Positions 29,810-39,843 of a stretch of 64,000 nucleotides of DNA are shown here, piece after piece. The translations under genes were made by a program, and so were the position numbers. The number at the start of each line of letters is the position of its first letter. The stretch's first letter is position 1. The notes below the pieces were generated by a model. It worked only from the letters and a program-made list of their open reading frames with translations, was not told the origin of the DNA and made no database searches. This DNA comes from Streptomyces sp. P3. GTDB lineage: Bacteria > Actinomycetota > Actinomycetes > Streptomycetales > Streptomycetaceae. Where the stretch lies: positions 806,001-870,000 of the forward strand of contig JAFEKX020000001.1 of NCBI GenBank assembly GCA_016893485.2, in the 5' to 3' direction.

Positions 29810-31589
29810 TCAGAGCGCGGCGGCCGCCGCGCGGATGCCGCCTGGCGGCCGGAGAAGAGGCAGCCGCCGAGGAAGGTGCCCTCCATCGAGCGGTAGCCGT
29901 GGACTCCGCCGCCGCCGAAGCCGGAGACCTCACCGGCCGCGTACAGACCGGGAATGGGGGTGCCAGTGGAGTCGAGGACGCGGCCCGACAGGTCGGTCTG
30001 CAGACCGCCCAGGGTCTTGCGGGTGAGGATGTTGAGACGGACGGCGATCAGGGGTCCGGCGCTCGGGTCGAGGATCTTGTGGATCGCGGCCGTGCGGCTG
30101 AGTGAATCCCGGTGTAGGAAAGGGCGTTGCGGATGCCCATCACCTGGGCGTCCTTCGAGTACGGGTTGTCGATCTCGCGGTCCCTGGCCTCGATCTGCCG
30201 TTGCAGGTCGGGGAGTCTGATCAGTCCGTCGCCGGTCAACTTGTTCATTCCCAGGACGAGTTCGGAGAGCGTGGTGGCGGTGATGAAGTCGACGCCGTTC
30301 TTCCTGAACTTCTCGATCGGCTCCGGCGTCTGCCAGATGCGCGAGAGCAGCATCAGGATGTCCTTGTTGGTGAGGTCCGGGTTCTGCTCCGAGCCGGAGA
30401 GCGCGAACTCCTTCGCGATGATCTTGCTCGTGGTGACGAACCACGAGTAGTCGTAGCCGCTCGCGGTGATGGAGCCCAGGGTGTGGAGGGTGTCGTAGCC
30501 CGGCATGTCGGGGGCGGAGAAGCGCTTGCCGGTGGCGTCGAACCACATCGAGGACGGGCCAGGGAGGATGCGGATGCCGTGATCGGGCCAGATCGGGTCG
30601 TAGTTCCTGAGGCCCTCGGTGTAGTGCCACATCCGGTCGGGGTTGACGATACGGCCGCCCGCCGACGCGGTGATGCCGAGCATCCGGCCGTCCACGTACG
30701 CGGGCACACCGGTGATCATGGTCTTGGGCGGGTTGCCGAGCCGGGCCGGCCAGTTCTGGCGTACGAGATCGTGGTTGGCGCCGATGCCGCCCGACGTCAC
30801 GATCACCACAGGGGCGTTGAGCTGGAAGTCGCCCACCACGGTGCGGGAGGTGGCCTTGCCGCGCTGGGCGGTGCTGGGTTCGAGGATCGCGCCGCGCACT
30901 CCGGTCACGGCGCCGTTGGTGCGGACGATCTCGTCGACGCGGTACCGGAACTTGAAGGTCACCCTGCCACCGGCGACCCCGGCCCGCACCTGCTTCTCGA
31001 ACGGCTCGACCACGGCCGGTCCCGTGCCCCAGGTGACGTGGAAGCGGGGCACCGAGTTGCCGTGGCCGTCGGCGAGGCCGCCGCCGCGTTCGGCCCAGCC
31101 GACGATCGGGAACCAGCGGATGCCGAGGCCGTAGAGCCAGGACCGCTTCTCGTTGGCCGCGAAGTCCACGTACGCCTCGGCCCACTTGCGGGCCCAGTAG
31201 TCCTGACCGGTCGGGTCGTCGACCCCTCGGTCGAAGCCCGCCGTGCCCAACCAGTCCTGCCAGGCCAGCTCTTGGGAGTCCTTGATGCCCATGAGCCGCT
31301 GTTCGTCCGAGTCGATCAGGAACAGCCCGCCGAAGGACCAGAAGGCCTGCCCGCCCAGGTTGGACTCGGGTTCCTGGTCCAGGAGCAGCACTTTCTTTCC
31401 GGCCGCGACCAGTTCGGCGGTCGCGACGAGGCCGGCGAGGCCGTGGCCGACGACGATGGCGTCGGCGTCCGCGGTGCCGGCCGCGAACGCCGGTACCGCG
31501 TGCGCCGCGAGAGCGGCGCCTGCGGCGACACCGCCGGCCACCGTCAGGGCTCTTCGCCGGCTGATCGTGGTGGGGGCCGAATTCTCCAT
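29810..31589 (-). CDS. Tat-exported FAD-binding dehydrogenase (frameshifted)
   Basis: About 593-residue flavoprotein of the fumarate reductase/3-ketosteroid dehydrogenase-like family. A twin-arginine signal (ISRRRALTVAGGVAAGAALA) starts the protein, followed by DADAIVVGHGLAGLVATAEL, ESNLGGQAFWSFGGLF and, near the C terminus, IPGLYAAGEVSGFGGGGVHG with SMEGTFLGGCLFSGR. Frame breaks near 30108 and 29835; the repaired end is GIRAAAAAL at 29810. Such enzymes oxidise or reduce carbon-carbon double bonds, often steroid-like substrates; the real substrate is unknown. Confidence 0.87.
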
Positions 31590-31725
31590 GGGGTGCCTTC
31601 CGGGTCAGCTACGGGAGGTGCGGGAGAGGTGTTCGACACGGGGAACGTGCCGCGACACCTCTGTTGTTACCGCCGGTAGCACCCCGGGAAACCACGCTGT
31701 GTCGGCCGTGTTGCGCGGACCGGGT

Positions 31726-32424
31726 TCAGGACCAGTCGATGGGCCCGTGACGGTCGACGAACCGGCCCGAGCCTGCCCCCGCTTCCTCGGTCGCGAGCCG
31801 GACGATCGCGTCCGTTCCCTCGGTGACGGTCTGCGGGCCGCTGTGGCCGTTGAGGTCGGTCGCCGTGTAACCGGGATCGACGGCGTTGACGCGAACTCCC
31901 TTGATTCCCTTGGCGTATTGAGTGGTCAGCATGGTGAGGGCGGCCTTGGAGGCGGTATACAGCGGCGCGACGACGGAGGACTCGACGCGCGTCGGGTCGT
32001 GGGTGATGGCGAGCGAGCCCATGCCGCTGCTGACGTTGATGACGACGGGGTCGGCCGAGCGGCGCAGCAGCGGGAGGAACGCGGTGATCGTCCGGACCAC
32101 GCCGAAGACGTTGACGTCGAAGACGCCGAGCGCGTCCGCGCCCGTCAGCTCGGCGGGGTCGCCGTGCGGGCCGTGCACACCGGCGTTGTTGATCAGGACG
32201 TCGAGGACGCCCTCGTGGGCGGCGACGTCGGCCGCCGCGGCCGTGACGGAGGCGTCGTCGGTGACGTCGATACGGACGAACCGCGCGCCCAGTGCGGCGG
32301 CGGCCTCCGCGCCCCGCTCCTCGTCGCGGGCTCCGAGGATCACGGTGTGGCCGAGGGCGAGGAGGCGGCGGGCGGTCTCGTGGCCGAGGCCCTTGTTGGC
32401 CCCGGTGATGAACGTGGTGGTCAT
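31726..32424 (-). CDS. SDR-family oxidoreductase
   Basis: Intact 232-residue SDR. FITGANKGLGHETARRLLAL is the cofactor motif (TGxxxGxG), LDVLINNAGVHGP the NNAG motif, VINVSSGMGSLAITHDPTRV supplies the serine, and PLYTASKAALTMLTTQYAKG the YxxxK. DPGYTATDLNGHSG closes the active site. Close in style to carbonyl-reductase-like SDRs. Divergent from an XRE regulator that probably controls it, with only 83 bases between start codons. Confidence 0.9.
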   Translation of the reverse strand: MTTTFITGANKGLGHETARRLLALGHTVILGARDEERGAEAAAALGARFVRIDVTDDASVTAAAADVAAHEGVLDVLINNAGVHGPHGDPAELTGADALGVFDVNVFGVVRTITAFLPLLRRSADPVVINVSSGMGSLAITHDPTRVESSVVAPLYTASKAALTMLTTQYAKGIKGVRVNAVDPGYTATDLNGHSGPQTVTEGTDAIVRLATEEAGAGSGRFVDRHGPIDWS

Positions 32425-32507
32425 GCCTCGATCGTCCCCAGTGCGCCGCCGCTCTGCCAGGGACGCTTCGACCGTAGGAACGGCAGTACCAGGGGAGGTG
32501 GGGCAGG

Positions 32508-33386
32508 ATGGAGGACATGGCGACACAAGAGGGGCTCGGGCTGGGGGCGACGATCCGTGCCTGGCGGGAGCGGCTGTCCCCGTCGGACGTAGGACTGCCG
32601 TCCGGGCGGTCCCGGCGTGCGACCGGTCTGCGGCGGGAGGAACTCGCCGAGCGGGCCGGGGTGTCGGTGGACTACGTGGTACGCCTGGAACAGGGGCGGT
32701 CCACGGCGCCCTCGGCGCAGGTCGTGGCCTCGCTCGCGCGGGCCCTCCAGCTGACCGCTGTGGAGCGGGATCACCTCTACCTCATGGCCGGTCTGGTGTC
32801 GCCGAACGACGAGCCGATCCCGGATCACCTCCCGGCGGGGGTGCATCGTGTGCTGAACCGGCTCGGGGACGTCGCCGTCGCGGTGTTCGCCGCCGACTGG
32901 CAGCTGATCTGGTGGAACGCCGGGTGGGCGGCGCTGCTCGGCGACCCGTCGGAGAAGCCACCCGAGCAGCGGAACTTCGCCCGCGAGCGGTTCCCGGTCG
33001 GTTCCGGGGACGACGTACGCATCGCCTCGTGGCCGGTGCTCGTGCGGAACGGCGAGGACTCGGACCTCGCCGTCGTGTCCGACCTGCGCCGCGCCACCGC
33101 CCGCTTCCCGCAGGACGTCCGCCTGACCGAGCTGATCCGTCAACTCGCGGCGGGCAACGCGACGTTCGCGCGGCTGTGGGCGAGCGGGACGGTCGGCGCG
33201 CACCGGGAGGACCGCAAGACGGTCGAGCATCCTGAGGTCGGATCCGTGGAGGTGGACTGCGATGTCCTGACGGACGGCGACTCCGACCTGAAGATCGTCA
33301 TCTTGACTGCTGTGCCCGGGAGTTCGGACGAGGAGAGGTTGCGGCGGACGGTGACCCGCGACGCCTTGCGCGCGCCCCTCTTCTGA
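32508..33386 (+). CDS. XRE regulator with MmyB-like ligand domain
   Basis: Intact 292-residue regulator. The HTH is TGLRREELAERAGVSVDYVV followed by RLEQGRSTAPSAQVVASLAR (residues about 40-80). The C-terminal MmyB-like domain (DWQLIWWNAGWAALLGDPSE, RNFARERFPVG) is PAS-like and thought to bind a fatty-acid-like ligand. GGAGG precedes the ATG at 32508. This regulator/SDR divergent pair is common in streptomycetes. Confidence 0.9.
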   Translation: MEDMATQEGLGLGATIRAWRERLSPSDVGLPSGRSRRATGLRREELAERAGVSVDYVVRLEQGRSTAPSAQVVASLARALQLTAVERDHLYLMAGLVSPNDEPIPDHLPAGVHRVLNRLGDVAVAVFAADWQLIWWNAGWAALLGDPSEKPPEQRNFARERFPVGSGDDVRIASWPVLVRNGEDSDLAVVSDLRRATARFPQDVRLTELIRQLAAGNATFARLWASGTVGAHREDRKTVEHPEVGSVEVDCDVLTDGDSDLKIVILTAVPGSSDEERLRRTVTRDALRAPLF

Positions 33387-33396
33387 CCGGGACGGG

Positions 33397-34310
33397 TCAG
33401 TGCTTGGCGAACTGGACCTGGGTCGGCTGCGTGACGTTCGCCCGCACCGCGAGTGCCGGGACAATGAGTCGTTCGCCGTAGATGTCGGTGAGCCGGAGCG
33501 CGCCGCCGCAGCCGCTGCCGTCCTCGGAAAGGAAGTAGTTGTAGTCGGCGCGCTGGAGCTGACGCCAGCCGCCGCCGGCGCGAACTTCGAGGCGGGCCAG
33601 GGATTTCGGTGGCCGATGGCCTGGATGCCGCACCAGTAGCGGGTGGACCCGGTCTTGTAGCGGATCGAGATGGTGTCGGTGGTGCTGGGGCTCACCAGGT
33701 TCCAGGTAATCGGGATCCGGCCGGCCGAAGGGGCGGCGAGTTTCGCGAAGGCCTGGGCGCTGAGGTCGATCTGGCCGACCGCGCACTCCCCGGGCATTCG
33801 TTGGTGATGCGTACGGTGACGGTGGCGCCATTGGCCGCGTGGACCGACACGTACGCCCCGCACGCCTTGGACGACTCGTAGTCCGTGGTGTTCATCGCGC
33901 CGGTCAGCACGTCCCCGCTCGGGTCGTACGTGCAGGCGCCGCCGCCGTCCGCGTCGTAGAAGGTGGCGAGGCCCCGGTAGGTGACGCCGGGGCGGATGCG
34001 TCCGGCCAACGAGGCGGTGCCGGAGGCCTGTTGCGGGGCCTTCGTGGCCGCCGGGGTGCTGGCCGCGTGGGTGGTCGGCGTCGGGGACGGCTTCTTCGAG
34101 GTGGCGGCAGCGCGTGGGGAGAGGGCTTGAAGTGCCGCTCGCGGAGGGCGAGTTCGGCGCTGAGACGGTGGCGGAGGGTTCGGTCGCGGCGTTCCCCGCC
34201 ACCGACTTCACGTCCTCGTCGTCACTCTTGTGGCCGGGCAGCAGCACCAGCGCCAGGGAGACGACGATGAGTACCGCGGCCGCCGACAGGAACAGCCACC
34301 GCTTGGACAC
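33397..34310 (-). CDS. Expansin-like (EXLX1-type) cell-wall protein (frameshifted)
   Basis: About 304 residues. An N-terminal membrane anchor or signal (WLFLSAAAVLIVVSLALVLL) is followed by a Ser/Thr/Pro/Ala-rich linker, then a double-psi beta-barrel (RGLATFYDADGGGACTYDPS, GAMNTTDYESSKACGAYVSV, CAVGQIDLSAQAFAKLAAPS) and a C-terminal expansin CBM63-like domain (GWRQLQRADYNYFLSEDGSG, CGGALRLTDIYGERLIV). Bacterial expansins loosen cellulose or peptidoglycan without hydrolysis. At least three indels (about 34128, 33795, 33605). GTG start at 34310. Confidence 0.83.
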
Positions 34311-34489
34311 CGGACCTCCTTGATGGCCACCATCCGTCGCTCGGAGTGATGGAGGAGGCGAGCGTGCCAGCCTCGGCTGGACAGTGGCAAGCCCTTTCTC
34401 CAGGAGCGTAGTTGGGGGACAGATGGGGCTTCACCGTGCTGCCGGGGCTGTTGGTACGCGCCATCGAACCCCGCCTGCCTGAAGGCCGG

Positions 34490-35082
34490 TTACTGGCGCT
34501 CGAACCCGCCGACCCGGGTCCACCGCAGAGTGGTGTCCCTCCCGAAGACGACCCGTTGTCCGTCGTCGGAGACGGTGGCCCGCTCCCAACCGTCAAAGTC
34601 CTTGGTGACGTTGACGCTCCACTCGGTCAGACTGCCGGTACCGACGGCCGCGATGGATTCGGTCGGGGTTCACCGTCGTAGCAGTAGGAGCCGAAGTCGG
34701 CGATCGCGGCGACGGTTCCGTTCTTGGTGCGCAGGTGAATGCCCTGGCACGCGTCGGTCTTGGTCCGGTAGATGACCTTCGGTTCGGTCCACGCTTTCGC
34801 CCGGGGGCTGTAGTGCTGCTCGACAAGGCCCTTGCCGCGCAGATAGTGCAGGGCCCACGGCGGCCGTCGTCGAGATTCGCCACGGCGTTGTACGGACTCG
34901 GGCTCCCGCTCCAGGGAGGTCGCTCTTCTCCAACTCGGCGGTGTACACGGAGGAATCCGGGAGGCGCTCGCCGAAGGAGCCGTGGTCACCGGGTCCTGGT
35001 GACCGCCGCACGCCGCCACGGCGGTCACCACCGACATCGCTGCCGCCGCCCTGACCAGCACCTGAATGCCGGGCTTGTGCAT
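34490..35082 (-). CDS. Hypothetical lipoprotein (frameshifted)
   Basis: About 197 residues of unrecognised family. A lipoprotein signal is clear: VLVRAAAAMSVVTAVAACGG with the lipidated cysteine. The mature part includes WALHYLRGKGLVEQHYSPRA, KVIYRTKTDACQGIHLRTKN and GTVAAIADFGSYCYDGEP, then, in another frame, TESIAAVGTGSLTEWSVNVT and TTLRWTRVGGFERQ ending at TAA 34490. At least two indels (about 34920 and 34675). ATG at 35082. It is probably anchored to the outer face of the membrane; function unknown. Confidence 0.65.
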
Positions 35083-35460
35083 ACACGCCTCCCGTCGCCC
35101 TGCCCCAGCGCAGCATAGGCACACGGTCGCGGTAGCGGATGTTCGGCCGATTCACGGCGTGGTCCAGATACGCCGCTCGACCCTCAGCGGGTCACCCAGG
35201 GCCTCCGGTATGGCGTCCCAAGCGGGCCGGTCGCGGCGGTGACGGCCCGGCTTTCAGGAGGTCGAAGGCGAAGGGGATCTCGATGCGGTGGGCGGCGCCG
35301 CCCCAGGTGAAGTGGTAGGCCCAGGCCGGGAGTTCGCGGCGGGCGCGCGGGCTCCGGCGGCTCCGGTCGGGTCCGGGCGCGGTTGGGCAGGACGAACGCG
35401 AGCACGGTCACCAGGACGATCGCGACGACGACGCCGTACCCCAGGCCGAGTTGACCGGCG
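35083..35460 (-). pseudogene. Gene debris, carboxylesterase C-terminal fragment
   Basis: On the minus strand about 35178-35345 encodes AWAYHFTWGGAAHRIEIPFA then FDLLKAG, resembling the C-terminal end of type B carboxylesterases (the AHxxEIPFxFD block). No upstream catalytic part exists. Next to it, about 35375-35460 encodes a single hydrophobic segment (GYGVVVAIVLVTVLAFVLPN) of unknown origin. I read this as decayed remnants. Confidence 0.4.
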
Positions 35461-36120
35461 AAGCGGGCGGCGACACGGCTGCGCCGGCCGAGTACCACGC
35501 CTTCACCGGCGAGGGTGCGGAGCACCCCGGCAGCGTCGCCTACATCAAGCCGGACACGGCAGTGGGCGGCGGGCTGCTCGTCAACGGCCGTGTGCACAGC
35601 GGGAGTCACCGCATGGCGGGCGCCGGCGAGCATCTGCGGATCTCCCTCGACGATCCCAACTACCTTTGTTGCAGGCAGGGTTGCTCGGCCATGTACATCG
35701 GACCCGCACCCCTCTCCACGCCCCGGCTCGGACCGCTTCGCCGAGTCCGAGGGCGGCGAAACGGCGCTGACAGAGCTGGACCGGCGGGTGCGTGCGGGCG
35801 GTGCGGACGCGGTCGCCGCGCTCGGAGCCGCCGGGCACGCGCTCGGAGCCGCCGTCCTCGGCGTGTCCGGTGTCACCGACGCCGGGGAGATCATTCTCGG
35901 CGGCTCCTCGTCACTGGGCAGCGTGGCTCCGGCCGGGACTCGCCACACGGCTCGCCGGGCGCCGCGCTCCGGCGCCGGACATGCAGCCGCTCACCACCTT
36001 CGGTGTCCTCGGTGCGGAGACCACGTCGCCGGGCGGGTTCCAGACGTGTCGCGACGCGCCGCTCGACGACCCCACCAGCGTTCCGGTGGCCCCTCCGGCA
36101 CCGGTCGCCGCCCCTTTGCC
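35461..36120 (+). pseudogene. Decayed ROK-family gene fragment
   Basis: ROK (NagC/XylR) features appear across three frames: EYHAFTGEGAEHPGSVAYIK, AVGGGLLVNGRVHSGSHRMA, the degenerate zinc block CCRQGCSAMYIGP (normally CxCGxxGCxE), TALTELDRRVRAGGADAVAA, GVTDAGEIILGGSSS and WLRPGLATRLAGR. The N-terminal winged helix and ATP-binding start are missing, so this is a true truncation besides indels. It lies directly upstream of the LacI gene and may be the relic of an earlier local sugar regulator. Confidence 0.6.
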
Positions 36121-36254
36121 GTAGCGATCGGATCCGCCGACGACGTCCAGGATGGTGCCGGAATCCCGGGACGTGGCTTCGTCCCGCCGCCCCCGTACAT
36201 GCATACTCGGGCTCTGCGCGCGCACCGGCGTTCGCGAGAAGCGGGAGGTGGGCG

Positions 36255-37261
36255 ATGGTGGTGCCGTCGGCAGCGGGGACGGAACCCCGGAAAATCACGA
36301 TCAATGACGTCGCCAAGTCGGCCGGGGTGTCCCGGCAGACCGTGTCACGGGCGCTCAACGACAAGGACGAGATCGACAGCGACACCAAACAGCGGGTGCT
36401 CGACGCGGCCCGCGCACTGGGCTACCGGCCTAGCCGGTTCGCCCGCGGGCTGGTCCGGCAGGACACCATGACCATCGGCCTGGTGATCCCGGATCTGCTG
36501 AACCCGTTCTTCACCGAGGTCGCCGCCGCGGCGCTGGAAGCGGCCCGCACCCGGGGCTGGCAGGTCGTCGTGTACGACACCGGCGACCGGGCCGAGGAGG
36601 AGCGCGGGACGCTCCAGGTGATCAGTTCGCAGGTGGACGCGGTGATCGGCTATTTCAGCTGTCCCGAAAGCGAACTGGAGAAGTTCACGCGCGGGATGCC
36701 GGTGGTGCTCATCGGGCGTGAACAGCGCACGCGGTTCAGCGCGATCCAGATCGACGGCACGGCGGGCGTGCACGCCGCGGTCGCCCACCTGGTCGCACGG
36801 GGGCACACCCGGATCGGCATGCTCGACCATCACACGCGGGCCGAGCCGAGCATCCGCCACGAGTGGTTCACCACGGCGGCGACGGCCCACGGGATCGACG
36901 GCGGCATGGTCGTCGGCGCGGACCAGACGGCCGACGGCGGCGGAGCGGCGCTCCGTGAACTGCTCGGCGACCATCCCGACGTCACCGCGGTGTTCACGTT
37001 CAACGACATCATCGCGATCGGCGCGCTGCGCGAGGCGCGCAGGCTCGGCAGGAGCATCCCGGAGGAGCTGGCGGTCATCGGCTTCGACGGTCTCCAGCTC
37101 GGGGCGCTCGTCGAACCCCGCTCACCAGCGTCGCGCTGGACACCCGCCGGCTCGGCGCGCTCGCCATCGAGCAGGTGGCGCGGCTGCTGTCCGGGGTGGA
37201 GGAACTGGCCGCCGACGACCTCGTGGTCCGCGGTGAACTGCGGCTGAGCGGCTCCGCCTAA
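36255..37261 (+). CDS. LacI-family transcriptional regulator (frameshifted near end)
   Basis: About 335 residues. N-terminal HTH and hinge: ITINDVAKSAGVSRQTVSRA then LNDKDEIDSDTKQRVLDAAR; periplasmic-binding-like effector domain: TIGLVIPDLLNPFFTEVAAA, VVLIGREQRTRFSAIQIDGT, AVFTFNDIIAIGALREARRL. A missing C near 37117 shifts the last 50 residues (TSVALDTRRLGALAIEQVAR), which end at TAA 37261. GGGAGG precedes the ATG. It adjoins the sugar transporter operon, and the CGTGAGCGCTCACG palindrome at 37367-37380 is its probable operator. Confidence 0.9.
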
Positions 37262-37291
37262 CCCGACCGATACCCGTCGGACCGGAATGTC

Positions 37292-37321
37292 TTGACACTC
37301 CCCGCACCGGAGCGCAGACTT
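37292..37321 (+). promoter_or_regulatory. Possible promoter of sugar operon
   Basis: TTGACA (37292-37297) is a consensus -35 hexamer; AGACTT at 37316-37321, 18 bases on, is a weak -10 candidate. Inverted arms GGAATGT (37284-37290) and ACATTCC (37326-37332) bracket it. The LacI-type operator follows about 45 bases downstream. Confidence 0.45.
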
Positions 37322-37364
37322 CCGAACATTCCAAAACGCATGTCGAGGTCTATCTGCAAGCAGT

Positions 37365-37394
37365 CCCGTGAGCGCTCACGGGAGCGCTCACGGG
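37365..37394. promoter_or_regulatory. LacI-type operator, palindrome plus overlapping half-site
   Basis: CCCGTGAGCGCTCACGGG (37365-37382) is a perfect 18-base palindrome with the central CG typical of LacI-family sites. A second GAGCGCTCACGGG begins at 37382, 12 bases on. The core GAGCGCTC equals that of the known CebR operator of streptomycetes. It lies between the LacI gene and the transporter operon. Confidence 0.75.
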
Positions 37395-37516
37395 ACGCTC
37401 TTAGACCCCAGGAAAACGGTGTGCCCAACGTCCCTTCCACCCAGAAGGCATCCCGCCCGAGGGATCAGCATCGAGCCGCCTAGCACCGCCGCTAGTCGTT
37501 GTCTGGAACGGAAACC

Positions 37517-38850
37517 ATGAGCAGCACAATCACGCGCATCCGCCTCGGCGCCGTAGCCGTGGCCGCCAGTGTCGCCGTACTCGCCGGATGCTCGTCGTCC
37601 TCGCCGTCGACGAAGACCTCCGCGGCCGCCTGCGCACCCGCCAAGGGCAAGGTCACCCTCCAGTACTGGAACACGGTTCCGGGCATGGACAAGGTGGTCG
37701 CCCTGTGGAACAAGAAGAACCCGAACATCCAGGTCGAGACGAAGAACATCTCCAACGACCAGTACGGCACCTCGGCAACGCCCTCAAGGCGGGCAAGGCG
37801 CCGGACCTCGCGCAGGTCGGCTACGACGAGCTGCCCAACCTGCGCACGCAGAGCGCGTTCGTGGACGCCTCGGCCTGTTCGGCGGCGACCGCCGCCAAGT
37901 CGAAGTTCGTGCCGTGGACCTGGTCGCAGACCAGCTTCGGCAACACGGGCGTGTTCGCCCTGCCGCAGGACACCGGGCCGATGGCCCTCTACGTCCGCAG
38001 CGACATCTTCAAGAAGCACGGCATCGCGATCCCCAAGACCTGGGACGAGTACGCCGCCGCCGCGGCCAAGCTGCACAAGGCGGACTCCAGTCTGGACATC
38101 ACGTTCTTCGACCCGAACAACGCCGAGTGGTTCAACGGCCTGCTCTGGCAGAACAACTCGCAGATGTACAGCTACTCCGGCGACAAGTGGCAGGTCACGG
38201 TCGCCTCGAAGCAGAGCAAAGCAGGTCGCCGACTACTGGCAGAAGCTGATCGCGGGCAAGCTCGTGCGCACCGACCTCGCCAACGGTTCGACGCAGATGT
38301 ACGCGGCCTACCAGAAGGACCAGATCGCCAGCTACGTCGGCGCGGCCTGGGGTTACAGCATGTTCCGCGACAACCTCCCCAAGCAGTCCGGGAAGTGGTC
38401 GATCGTCCCGATGCCGACGTGGGGCTCCGACGGCGCCTCCGGTGACTGGGGCGGCTCGACCGTCGCGTTCATGAAGGGCAGCAAGCACCTCTACGAGTCG
38501 GTCAAGTTCAACACCTGGCTCAACACCGACCCGGAGGCCTCGCCCTGGAGAACCAGCTGGGCGGTCTCTACCCGGCGGCGAACGCGGGGCTTCAACTGCC
38601 CGCGCTGTCCAAGGGAGTTCCGTACTACAACAACGAGAAGATCTTCGACGTCTTCGCCGACTCGTCCAAGAAGATCAACACCAGCTTCGCCTGGGGTCCC
38701 ACGCAGAAGACGGTGAACCTGGCGCTGCAGGACGCGATGGCCAAGGCCGCGGCCGGTGACGGCACGCTCTACGACGCACTGTCGGCGGCGCAGGCGGCCG
38801 CGCTGAAGTCCATGAAGGACCAGGCGATCCCGGCCGAGGCGGGCAAGTGA
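37517..38850 (+). CDS. ABC transporter sugar-binding lipoprotein (frameshifted)
   Basis: About 444-residue family 1 extracellular solute-binding protein. Lipoprotein signal VAASVAVLAGCSSSSPSTK; mature blocks VTLQYWNTVPGMDKVVALWN, APDLAQVGYDELPNLRTQSA, FGNTGVFALPQDTGPMALYV and AAWGYSMFRDNLPKQSGKWS. Three indels (about 37770, 38220, 38540). It delivers a sugar to the two permeases encoded next; the usual ATPase (MsiK type) is encoded elsewhere in streptomycetes. First gene of the plus-strand operon after the LacI operator. Confidence 0.9.
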
Positions 38851-38857
38851 CCGCGCA

Positions 38858-39803
38858 ATGACCGACATCGCACCCCGCGCGACGCGTGTGGTGGCATCGC
38901 CCGGGGCCGTCGCCGTCTCAACGGCGGCGGCCCCGGGCCGGCACCATCGTCGCCTTCGTGATCCCGTTCTTCCTCCCGTTCGTGCTGTTCTACCTGGTCC
39001 CGGTCGGCTACGCGCTGTGGCAGAGCGTCCGCGTCGTCCGCCGCACCGGCGGCCAGTACGGCACCTCGTACACGACCTTCGGCGGCTTCGACCAGTACGA
39101 GAAGGTCCTCCAGAACAGCGAGTTCTGGTCCAGCGTCGGCCGCATCGGCCTGTTCGGCATCGTGCAGGTGCCGGTCATGCTGTTCGTCGCGCTGATCATC
39201 GCGCTGCTCCTGGACACTCCCCTGCTGAAGCTCAAGTCGGTATTCCGCATCACCGCGTTCATGCCGTACGCGGTGCCCGGTGTGATCGCCGCGATCATGT
39301 GGTCGTACCTCTACTCGCCCCAACTCAGCCCCGTCGTCGACCTGTTGAACAACATCGGGCTCAAACCCGACTTCCTCGGCCCGGGTGCCGTGCTCTGGTC
39401 GGCGGCGAACATCTCCACGTGGCTGTGGACCGGCTACAACATGCTGATCATGTTCTCGGCGCTGCAGTCGATCCCGCAGGAGCTGTACGAGGCCGCCAAG
39501 CTCGACGGCGCCGGCAACTGGACCATCGCCTGGCGGATCAAGGTCCCGATCATCGCCCCGTCGATCGTGCTCACCACGGTGTTCTCGATCATCGGCACGC
39601 TCCAGCTCTACGCCGAGCCGGCGGTGCTGCGGCAGATCTCCTCGAACATCTCCAGCACGTTCACGCCGAACATGCTCGCCTACGCGGTGGCCTCCGGGAA
39701 CAACTACCAGCAGGCCGCGGCGATCTCCGTGGTCATCGCCGTCATCACCTTCGTCCTGAGCTTCGGATTCATGCGACTGACGTCGAAGAGGGCCGGCCTG
39801 TGA
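38858..39803 (+). CDS. Sugar ABC transporter permease, MalF type (frameshifted)
   Basis: About 315 residues, six membrane helices (IVAFVIPFFLPFVLFYLVPV first). The EAA loop is QELYEAAKLDGAGNWTIAWR, with the permease-specific glycine. An indel near 38940 separates the first 28 residues (MTDIAPRATRVVASPG) from the rest. The gene begins 7 bases after the binding-protein stop, confirming one operon. Confidence 0.9.
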
Positions 39804-39843
39804 ACAACCGATCCGTCAACACCCCTCCGCGGGCAGGCGTTCC

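Noticed and set aside
32421..34310. A 629-codon minus-strand frame over the XRE regulator
   Set aside because: Only its first part and a middle piece belong to the expansin-like gene; the remainder is antisense to an intact XRE gene.
35451..37247. A 598-codon frame fusing ROK sequence to LacI
   Set aside because: The LacI protein has its own ATG and ribosome binding site at 36255, and the intervening translation is low-complexity Arg/Pro sequence.
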